A stretch of DNA of 64,000 nt from positions 8,644,012 to 8,708,011 of the forward strand of contig CM059623.1 of assembly GCA_030435675.1 (NCBI GenBank), written 5' to 3'. Below are positions 55,165-64,000 of the stretch, in pieces; the stretch's first letter is position 1, and each line of letters opens with the position of its first letter. The notes under the pieces are model-generated. The model did no database searches and was not told the origin of the DNA. It saw only the letters and a program-made list of their open reading frames with translations. The position numbers were made by a program, and so were the translations under genes. The DNA comes from Steinernema hermaphroditum. Lineage: Eukaryota > Nematoda > Chromadorea > Rhabditida > Steinernematidae.

Positions 55165-58100
55165 TCAAATGTGCTGGACGTTGGGACCGTCGATACTTAG
55201 TCCTCCCGAGGGGCGCGAGGGTCTCCCGGGATTCGGATCCTCTGGAACGACACCGGATATGTTCGAGCTGGACGAAGACGACCGATTCGGAGTGGGGAGG
55301 TCGGATACGGTAGTCACCGTCGAAGGCACGGGAGGGTGCAAGGTGGGTGCTGGACTCATCATCCTCACCGATCCGGGCGCACATCCTCGGGCCACACGGA
55401 AGGGATTCGAAGTGGACGACGACCGCTGGGCGCTCGTCATCGGCTGAAGGCGCTTCGGCATCCCGAGGAGATCGCAGATCAGGTTCACTTTGAACTGCCG
55501 AGCGTTCTTACGTCCCTAAAGAAGAAAACTACGTTCAATGGATGGCATGGGAATGTTCACCCTCGAAAGACGCTGCTTCGCGGCCATACACCGGATGTGG
55601 TCGTCGAAAACGAACTTCGCCCTTAGCAGCGGCGCCATATCCTTCCTCGATCGGGACTTCACGTCCTGCACCACAATATGAAGCGCGCGGCTATCCTGAG
55701 GGTCACCCGTCAGTTGAGTGTCCTGCAGAAGCCCGACGAAGCGCACAACACCCCAGCCCATCCGCTTTGAATCAGGCTCTACCAGAATCAGTTGGAGCTG
55801 GTCGGCCACGAGGAATCGTTGCAGTTTGTCCGACTTTTCAATGACTACTGTACATGAGAGAAGATCGCTGTTGCCTGAAAAAAAACGCGTGTGCGAGGAT
55901 GGATAACCGGATAACTCACTCAGATTGATACAGTCGTGCACTTCTACCAAGGCCTGGGCGTTCGATTTCAGTGGCAGCTGCTCCTCAGTCTCTCCGCGAA
56001 GATCGTGGAGGAACTTCCGAAGGTGGAAGTAGAACTGAATCGCCTTCCGAGTTCTCTCTTCGTTCCCACATGGAAGTCTTTTGTTGAACGGTATCCCACT
56101 CAGGGGAGTGTTTGTCGGCCGAAGCAGCAAAGCAGGGTCGCTGCTGATCAGAGCCATCCGAAGAGATTCCTTCTGCAGCGGGGAACGGAACTTAACAAAT
56201 CGTCTCTTGCAATTATACCTCGAATTGGTAGTGCTCGTCTTCAAACATCTCTAGAAAGAGCTCCTCCTGGTGCACAGCTCCTTGCAGTTGAGCAATTAAG
56301 GCGTTCTTCGACCTGACGACCTTCTCTTCGATGAGCTTGTGGAGAGAATCGTCGTCATCGGACGACAGAATAACCCGCCTCAGGACTAAGGCACACAGTT
56401 CCAACGTGACCGTTCGAGTCGTCGAGTCAGGCTTTGAGCAGTTGTCGATGATGGCTGTGAGGTGATGGAGCAAGTCCTCGTCGCACTTCGAGGACTTCTC
56501 TTCGCAGGGGATCTGCGCCGCTTCCAGGACTTCCGAGAGAACGCCTGAAGTCGATCGACATTATCAAGCAACAAGAGAGAAAGCGGTGAAGCTAAGTACA
56601 ACGCAAAAAGACAAGAGTGAAACGACACCACAGCACAATACCACTCACTTTCTGCAGCGCCATAGGAAAGAAGAAACAAAGCGATTAGAGAGTCCCGCCA
56701 GAGAAAACTTTGCAATACTTACCTTTGTTTGTGCATATCGCATAAATCAACAAAAGACCATAAAACACCGAATGGTCATCTGGGTCGCCTCGCAGCGTTT
56801 CCAGGTGACAGTTGAAGAAGAGCCTGGAAGATCCAAATGAAGGTGTTAATGGTAGCATTCATTTATACCTCGCTCCTCCGGGCCCTTTAGAACTAGTGCG
56901 CATTGTGAGCCTCGGGCCTTTCTCCGTTCTTGTCCACAGCTTTCGGACGTCGCTCTGGTCTCCAAAGAACAGTGACGTGAGCACGGTCTCGATGAGGTGC
57001 TGATTGTGGATAATCAGAAGGAACTGGGAGAGGGTGAAGAGGGCGGACACGCGGCTCATGAGTATTGTAGAAGAGGATTCTCTAAGTTGAGCTAGAGACG
57101 CCAAGTAGAGGGGAGCTGCCAGACGATCATACACACAGTCCGTCAGTAGCACGTTCTGAAGAGAAGAGAAAAATTAGAAGAAGATATGCGGCGGGGCGTT
57201 TACAAGATTTTCGAAATCGATCATCAGAATGTCATTGAGGTAGTGCATGTTGTCAAGATGCTCGGCGACCATGTCGTTCAGGCGGTTGCGATTCGACGCT
57301 TCGTTCTCGGCAGATCTCGCAAAAATGTCCATCTCGATCACCTGGTCAGCCACTACGTCCACGACCTAGGACGAACAGATAACGATAGAAGTACTTGATT
57401 TCAGTACTTTCTGAAAGTAGTCTCCGGACCGGGAAACGATGAATTTCCGCATCGATTCGTCGGCGACTCGGTAGATGTTCAGAGTTGTGGTGCGGACAGC
57501 AATCCTCACCATCGACTCACTGTGGTTGAAGAACTTCATGACTTCGGTGTACAGAGGGAATTCTTGGCTGGACTGAAAAAGACGAGAATTAGGAAAAAGA
57601 ACGACAAAAATAACCTCGTTGTAGAAGAAGTGAATCGTGTACGTGTTCAGCTTGAAAGAGAGCGTTTTCAGGAACGAAATGTAGTAGGCCATGATTTCCT
57701 CGTTCGAGAAATCGAATGAGTAGGTGATGATCGAATTCACGTGGTTGTTGCTCAGCAAGAAATCTGTAAAATGAGAGCATTCATAAGCGTAACACGAGGC
57801 GGATAGCGTACACAGCGACGTTTCGTGGCGAATATTTTCGAATAGGATATTGAGCGTTTGCAGGAGCTGAACACACACAGTGGAGCCGCTGCTCTGCTTC
57901 ATGATCGCCAGGAAGTGGGAGAGCATCTGCCTTTCGAGGAAGAAGCTGAAAAACGTCGCTAAGAAGAAGCAACGCACACCGAAACCAACTCGAAGACGGT
58001 GGAGTCGTTCTGGTCGCCCCAGATGAGAATCTCGGCGATCGCCCGGAGCGCCTCAACGAGGAGATTCCGATTTCCCTCGGATACCTTCTCGTTCTTTATC

Positions 58101-58235
58101 ATCACGCCATGGAGATATCTACAAAGGAAGAGCATCAAGAAAACGGACAGAACCGATCTGCTACTTGAGATATTCGAGTGAATGAGGATTCTTCGACTTC
58201 CAGAGAGAAGAACTGCCGCCGAGGCGTCGAAACAT
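55165..58235 (-). CDS. CLEC16A: CLEC16A / GOP-1 endosome and autophagy protein
   Basis: Orthologue of CLEC16A (C. elegans gop-1, fly ema), a cytosolic/endosomal HEAT-like protein acting in endosome maturation, mitophagy and dense-core vesicle formation; despite the name it is not a lectin. The N-terminus MFRRLGGSSSLW is followed by EILIWGDQNDSTVFE, QMLSHFLAIMKQ, VCVQLLQTLNILFENIRHET, LLSNNHVNSII, EEIMAYYISFLKTLSFKLNT, TIHFFYNE, EFPLYTEVMKFFNHSESMVR and MVAEHLDNMHYLNDILM, all very close to the family. The later part ends FDDHIRCMAAKQRL and a Ser/Pro-rich tail. Many short introns are present. The start at 58,235 gives the family N-terminus, and the stop is at 55,165-55,167. Confidence 0.92.
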
Positions 58236-58529
58236 CGTCGGATGGGGGGCCGTGCGGACCTCAGAAGGCGGCGCCCATCGAAGGTGAAGCGCTTCGACGG
58301 GACGAAGACACCGAGCGGGAGCCGCGCGGAAACGTCGCACGTTCGGGCAGACAAAAAAAAAAGAAAAGAAACGCTCCTCGGCGCCACTTGATCGAAGCTC
58401 TTCGTGATGCAGAGCTGGCTCCGGTGGGTCCTCTCCGGAAACGGAAGAGGATGTGTCTGTGCAGACCAAGCAGCTAATCGGTCAGATGTCCCTCATTTTG
58501 CCGTTGTTGAGTGACCGAGATCAGTCGAA
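58236..58529. promoter_or_regulatory. Short bidirectional promoter region
   Basis: 294 bp separate the divergent start codons of CLEC16A and the lysine-rich gene, so both promoters must share or adjoin this interval. It is GC-rich near CLEC16A and contains a poly-A run at about 58,354. Confidence 0.45.
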
Positions 58530-59539
58530 ATGCCGTTGTTTTCACGAATCGTAGGCTTCTTTTTTGGGCGGGAAGAGCCGAAGAAAACGACGGCCGAGAG
58601 ACCGCAGAGAGCCCTGAGCCAGGAGGTTTCCTTTAAGGTTTCGAGGGAAAAAAGGAGATTGCAGAGAGAGAGGGAGAGGGACGCACAAAGGGCCAAACTG
58701 GAAATCAAGCCAGAGTCAAAACCGGAAGTGAAACCAGAAGTGAAACAAGAAGTGAAGCAGGAAGTCAAGACAGAGGGCAAAGCAGAGAACAAGTCGGATG
58801 TGAGTTACTTTCTGCTAACGCCTATAACATGCCGAATTTAGAGAAAGTCAAGGAGTGAAAAGTCGAAATCTCAGCGACGGAAGGGCGACGCTATTTATCC
58901 TCCGTCACGAGGGAAACCGAAAGCAAAGAAAGAACCAATGCCAACGGAAAGCGCACCCGCCACGAAGAAGACCGGTGAGCGCTGGAATCTCCGCCTTTTC
59001 TGAAGGTGTCTTTCAGAGGAAAAGAAGGACACGAGCACAGTGGAAGGGCGTGTGGCCAAAGGCAATTTAAAGATATCCCCGCAAGATGAGAAAAAACCAG
59101 TGGAGAAGGCACCACCGGAGAGCGAGTACGACGACAATCTGACTCGGGACGACGTCAACCAGCTGATGGCAGAACTGACGGCGGCGGAGAAGGAGGCGCA
59201 CTCTGTGGAGTTCGACCCGTGGGCCGACCTCGAGGTGCTCCGCGAGCGAAACGACACCATTTTCGACTTGAAATACGCCCGGGTGAACACCGCCGTGGCT
59301 CACTCTCGCCTGGTAAGCCAATGCCAGAACACCTCCCAATTATGACCTTCTTTCAGCTCGATCTTGAGTTCGAATCGCAGCGCACCACAGCCTCGACCGG
59401 GGGATCCGGCTCCAACCGCCCGTCCATGTCAGAGTCTGTCCTTCGGCGCACCTACAGCGTGCGCGACCGCAACAAGATGATCGATGACATGATCACGCTC
59501 AACGACGATCCCCTCGAACAGCCCAAGAAGGAGAAGTGA
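58530..59539 (+). CDS. Lysine-rich protein, unrecognised
   Basis: The start at 58,530 gives MPLFSRIVGFFFGREEPKKT. A charged region follows with imperfect KPEV/KQEV/KTEG repeats, then a basic segment (KSRSEKSKSQRRKGDAIYPP) and an acidic to amphipathic region. That region contains DNLTRDDVNQLMAELTAAEK and VEFDPWADLEVLRERNDTIF, the likely folded or binding part. The end is Ser-rich and charged (SVRDRNKMIDDMITLNDDPL). Four exons are joined by introns of about 40-50 bp. I do not recognise the family. The short repeat and charge bias make the first third probably disordered. Confidence 0.72.
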
Positions 59540-59602
59540 TCAAGTTGTTCGGACACCTATTTACACCTGGACTGAAGAATAAGTCATCTCACGGAGAAAT
59601 GT

Positions 59603-62600
59603 TTAGCGGCTTCTTTGTTCTTTGATCCGGAGGAGCGCTTCATAGGCCATGTTCATGGTTCCCGCGGCTTCGGCGCTGACTTCGAATCTCTCGTCAGCGA
59701 GCAGTCGGAGAAGTCCTGACTCGAAGATGGCCAGCTGAAACAATGCTGCGTGGAAGTGCTGTTAATAGAAGTCAACTTACGTCGCCGTTTTCGATGATTG
59801 GTTCGTTAAGTTCCGATACATTCGGCTCTTCATGCGAAGGTGGGTGGGCAGAGTTTCGGGAGTTATTTTTCTCTTCTGGGTCGTCGCCCTCTTCCTCAGT
59901 GGGGTCCGAAGTGGCTTCATCATCGCCGGCGAATCCCTCGCTGCACTCGTAAAACTCCTCGTCCTCGTCTTTCATCGATCTCGTTGGCTTCGCCAGAGGA
60001 TCCAACTGGTCCAAACGCTTCCGCTTCTCGTTCTCAAGGATCTCCGCCGCTTCACTCTTGATTGGAGGAATCTCTTTGATGCTGAAGCCGGCGAACAGTG
60101 ACGAGTCATACTTGTTCTGAGATGGATGGGCGCTATCCGACAGCCTGTACAGGCCCATAGGAGGCTGATCCTTCGGCTTCGGGATGATGTTGGCCTCCTG
60201 GGCGAGCGCATTAACAAGCTCCTCGTCCTGGTAGACCACTCTCCCCATCGAGGCAACGGGCGTCTTCTCCGGAACCAGCACCGTGGGGGACATGTGGACG
60301 GGCAGGGGCGACTCGGGCATCGGACTGGACTCCTCTTCGAGCTTCAGCTCTCGTGGAGTGCCGAGATCGGCCATGGAGGAGGCTTTCGAGGGTCCCGGAG
60401 TGACTTCGAGTCCCAGAAGGTCGGCAGGAACGTGGTACTCAGACTGGTGCTTCTTGATTTCGGGGTTTATCGTGTGGGTGAGGTCGACGAGGACGGTCTC
60501 CGGCTCGTACATCAGCAGGTTGTCCACCGGGACGGCGTCCACCAGGTCGATCAGTCCTCCCTCCGGCGGTGTTCCACAGAAACTGACGCTGTGCGTCTCC
60601 AAGAAGGAGAGTTGGCACTTCTTTGCAGGTACTTTGAAAGTGATGGAGAAACGGTCTCGCTCGACCACCCGCAGCGTCTCCTCGCGGGGATCGCTAATCT
60701 TGAGGACGTGCTTCTGGGCCGCCGGAGGGATCTCCGTGATGGAGGCGCACTGCTGGCCAGGACGCTCAAAGGCTGGTGGCGCCTGAAATGTGCTCGGATG
60801 AGCGAAGTGTGGAGGGAATCCAGGAGGCGGGATCACGTAAAAGCCCGGCGATGCGTAAAAAGGTACAGGCATGAAGGGTCCAGGCAGCGGTATTAGGGCG
60901 TTCAATGGTACCTTTGGCACTGGAACGCGATGGCTGTCCTGGAAGGGAGTCAGCTTCCGTGCCGACTGGAGGGAGGGCTGCCGGGGTTGAGGCGGAGGTC
61001 GTGGAGGGGGAACGTGGGCCTGCTGGCTGTAGAAGTTGCCGGAGGGAGGCACCTCTATGTCCTCGCCTTCGTCGCCCCATCCATAGTCTTCTTCTTCGTT
61101 ATACGGAGCGTTCGGCGTCTTAGCCTCCTCTTTTTTGGCCTCCTGAGGCGGCTGCTCCTCCTCTTCCTGGTTCCAGCCGAAGTCGTCGTCTTCGTTCGAG
61201 GGACTCTCCTCTTGAGGCCGATCGCCCCACCCGTCGTCTTCGTACTCCTGCGCGTCCACGTAGCGCTCGTCTTCGGATTCCGGAGCCGGCGGAGGCACCG
61301 GCGTCAAGTGCTCCTCGTCCTCGAAGTCGCTCAACTCCTCCACGTCGGTCGCCTGGGAGAATGGGCGTCGAGGAATGGTGCGTCCACCGTAATCGAAGGG
61401 CGTCTAAACGAGTCTCGCACAATTATAAACCCCGTAGAAAGCACTCACAAATCGGTCTGACCTGGCGATCGGTTCCGTCCACGTCTCTTCCTCCCTCGTC
61501 TCCTGTTGTCTTCGCTTCTCCTCCAGACGCTCCAGCTCCAGCATGCGCTCCCTCTTGAGCCGATCCCTCTCCTTCTTGGCGGCCTCTTGGCGCGATCTCT
61601 CCTCCTCAGCCTTCCGGATCTTCTCCAACCGCTCCGATCGCTCCTTCATCTTCTTCTCCTCCTCCTGGAGCCTCCTCTGCTCCTCGACCCTCATCCGCTC
61701 CTCCTCGGCCTTCCGCCGTCGTTCCTCCTCCTCCTTGAGGCGCCACTTCTCCTCCTCTGCCGCTCTGCGCGCCTCCGCTTTCTTCCGCGCGATCTCCTGC
61801 TGCTCCCTCTCCTTCCTCCGCCGCTCCTTCTCCTCCTGCTCCTTCCTCAGCTGTTCCATCTCCAACGGCTTCGCGTCGGCCAGCAGCGCGTTGACGGCCT
61901 CGTCGGTTGCGATCCAGTGGGGGAAGTTGCCCTTCAAGACGAATCGCAGGGATCTGATGCAGATCTTTGTGCCGTGGAACACTGAAACCCGCTTCGTGGG
62001 TGGCGTCATCCCGGACTCTCACCCACCCTTCATGTTCACGCGTCCGTCGATGTAGATGGCTCCCATGGGGTGATTGGAGCACTTCCAGTCGCTCCTATTG
62101 TCCCCGGCCATTCTGTTCACGCTAACGCCGACGTCCACCGGGTATCTGTCGAATGAGAGGTCGATTTCCAGCGTCCTCGTCTCCAGGCAGAGGTTGACCG
62201 GGGCGCAGGGGTGCCGCCGCTTCCTCAGCTTGGCGCCGATCTTCGGGAATCTGGGGATCTTGTCGTGGTCTTCGTTGCTGGACAGCTTGTGGGTCTGGTG
62301 GTCGGCCTCCCACACTTCCAGGCTCAGCCAGTCGCCGGGCTGTAACGCCTGGAACTCTTCTCTGAAACGGGGGTGTCGGAGGGAGGGCGTCTTTTCCCGC
62401 TTACGTCTGCTCCTTCTCCTGGCGCACCATCACCATGCCGCTTACGTGAGCTGCGTACACTATCATGTAGAAGTCCGTTTTGTCGAGGACCAGCGCGATG
62501 TCGATCTTCTGAAGGACGGAAATTACCGGATCCACCATGGAAGCTTACCTGGGGAACGGTCGTCTCGGCTTTGACGTAGAAGTGAAGGCTACTGTAGTCG

Positions 62601-62944
62601 ATGTAGTCGAAGATGCCCCTATGATTCTCCTTGGCGAGCTTGTTCTTCCGCTGGAAGTCCTCTTCAGGCGCATCGTCGATCTCCTCCACCTGGACGGTCT
62701 GCATCGCCAGTCTTCGGCTCCGCAGGGGGCGCGCATCGAGCGACGGCGCCATCCGGGCCATGGAAGAACGTTCGGTGTTCTCGTCCTCGCTGGTGCTGTG
62801 GACGTCGGTACTGGGAGTAGGCGCCGGGAACGGCTTCATCTGCCGGAGATGCTCCGGGAGGGGCCGTGGGTGCTCCTTGTTGTAGCGCTGCGCCTCGGCG
62901 AAGCTGAGGACCCTGCCCTGGGGTCTCCGATTCGACGATTGCAT
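59603..62944 (-). CDS. Large coiled-coil and disordered protein, unrecognised
   Basis: About 1,000 residues. The N-terminal half has two or more beta-rich segments (HFYVKAETTVPQ...IALVLDKTDFYMIVYAAHVS, PGDWLSLEVWEADHQTHKLS, DRYPVDVGVSVNRMAGDNRS) that look like a folded domain. They are followed by FHGTKICIRSLRFVLKGNFP. A long single helix or coiled coil of Glu/Arg/Lys repeats (EEKERRRKEREQQEIARKKA onward, about 150 residues) leads into a long acidic, Pro-rich disordered region with repeated GWGD/YGWG motifs. It ends with conserved-looking segments (DEEFYECSEGFAGDDE; a C-terminal helix AAGTMNMAYEALLRIKEQRS). The start at 62,944 and stop at 59,603-59,605 are consistent across several short introns. 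I do not recognise the family. Confidence 0.75.
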
Positions 62945-64000
62945 CTGAGAGAGATTCAGTCAAATGCGACGATTAATTGGCGCGAAGGACGAAAGGAAAA
63001 ACGAATCGATGGTTGCGGCGCACCGTGTGGGTCGGAGCGACGGAGTGACGGACGCGGAGGAAACGGCGCCGTCGCTGATCGCCGCGATTGGAAACGTTTC
63101 GATCGGGTGTGGTGCAAGCGAACGCAGATTGTCTTGCTGTCAATGTTGCGATCAGAGCTCGCACATAGGAGAATCGCACAGAGGCGTCGGCAAACAGGTC
63201 GGAGAAGAGGCGTTTGGAACGCCGTTCGAAAGGACCTGTCGACTTCGCCGAGACGCCTTCTGTGGCATTTCTTTGGACACTGGAAGGGGAGTAGGGAAGG
63301 TGTCGTGATCCCGAGAGGCGCAGACCGAATGAAGATGATGGGAAAATAAGATCGGTTAGCGCCGAAAGAGAGACACAACACCGAAGGAATTCAAATGTGA
63401 CCGCGGCGCGGAGGACAGCCGGTGAGGGAGACGCACTTTTCGAGGAAAGGTCGACGTTTATGGATCCGTCGGCAGGGTACCTGACTAATATTTCTTTCCA
63501 TAGTAACTGTACAAAGCGTAGATGGGCATCCCTAAAGCAAGAGGAGCGACGCAGCTGTGATAGAAGGCTTGTGCAAGGTGGTTGCGTATCCCTGGCGACG
63601 GTTCCTATGAAGAGAATCTGATGGGGATCGCCGTTCAGTTTCTCTTGGTGATGGGCGCACAAAAACATTGAACTATAAGGAACGTTCGGAAGGACATGTA
63701 GGAAGAGTGCAAGAGCAAATGCACTCGTTGGTCACCGTGTCAGCATCTAGTTTCAAAACACTGAGGTGTAAGCGTCCTCGGACACCTCTTCAGTTCTAGC
63801 ACTTTGTAGTCGGTCCACGGAGAGTGGATTGATACATTTTCCACAACATCAGAAAATTCCGACGTGTGAAGAAAAGTGTTATTTCCCGATCCGCTTTCTT
63901 CTTTGGCACTCTTAGTTCGTCGAATGCGCAGAAAGTGGATGCTCCTTGGGACTCCTTCTCCTCGAATCCGCTTTCGAACTTCCTGGAATCCGAGCAAATG
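62945..64000. other. Right-hand end of the window, no supported gene
   Basis: About 1 kb upstream of the coiled-coil gene. A 258-nt open frame on the minus strand (63,740-63,997) and others in this region show no domain or codon character that I can support. A near-E2F sequence (ATTGGCGCGAAG) lies at about 62,976. Confidence 0.4.

Noticed and set aside
63740..63997. Minus-strand open frame at the right edge
   Set aside because: No recognisable domain; it could be a transposase scrap or chance, and the window ends before this can be judged.
1..64000. CRISPR array, bacterial operon or prophage signals
   Set aside because: The window is eukaryotic (dense GT-AG introns) and no regularly spaced direct repeats were seen.

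Overview
This is a eukaryotic nuclear window, most likely from a free-living (rhabditid-type) nematode. The genes are closely packed on both strands. They are split by very short GT-AG introns, mostly 38-50 bp with T-rich ends and no visible branch-point motif. Several start codons lie a few bases downstream of an unpaired splice acceptor, as expected of spliced-leader trans-splicing. The gene set (C-type lectin, FLYWCH/MULE and mariner remnants, small MITEs, glycine-rich secreted protein) fits a nematode. The species cannot be named from this sequence. Exon boundaries below were read by hand from splice signals, reading frame and remembered family conservation.

Layout. 0.7-6.7 kb: phosphorylase kinase alpha subunit (+) converging on cyclin Y (-). 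6.7-9.0 kb: repeat-bearing spacer. 9.0-10.2 kb: MIF4G-type translation factor (-). 10.2-16.1 kb: long spacer with a 356-bp MITE, a dispersed repeat and, at its right end, three E2F-type sites. 16.1-19.4 kb: Tousled-like kinase (+) with an internally duplicated exon. 20.1-20.8 kb: small secreted protein (-). 21.8-22.2 kb: elongin C (+). 22.6-24.0 kb: three-CTLD lectin (+). 24.4-26.3 kb: unrecognised protein made of three repeated modules (+). 26.3-31.4 kb: repeat-rich, holding a MULE remnant, a large inverted repeat with a tRNA-like core, a secreted trypsin-like protease (-) and a 402-bp MITE.

31.4-42.4 kb holds the most novel material. Five genes in a row on the minus strand encode paralogous proteins that I do not recognise. 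Each has a short cytosolic N-terminus, a transmembrane helix, a helical ectodomain of about 200 residues with a conserved LW...TPG...C block, a second transmembrane helix and a cytosolic tail. Three tails carry PPxY motifs of the kind bound by WW-domain (Nedd4-type) ubiquitin ligases. Intron positions and phases are shared between members. A mariner remnant sits in the middle of the array.

42.9-54.0 kb: one large dynein heavy chain gene (+) whose stalk and microtubule-binding domain are intact. Its AAA1, AAA3 and AAA4 P-loops are destroyed and only AAA2 keeps a Walker A, so it looks like a non-motile pseudo-motor. 54.0-54.8 kb: glycine-rich secreted protein (-). 55.2-58.2 kb: CLEC16A/GOP-1 (-), head-to-head with an unrecognised lysine-rich protein (58.5-59.5 kb, +). 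59.6-62.9 kb: large unrecognised coiled-coil and disordered protein (-). 62.9-64.0 kb: no supported gene.

The genes do not form one pathway. Several are housekeeping or signalling genes (glycogen control, cyclin Y/CDK, TLK chromatin kinase, elongin C E3 ligase, CLEC16A endosome/autophagy), interspersed with secreted or defence-type genes and the membrane-protein array.
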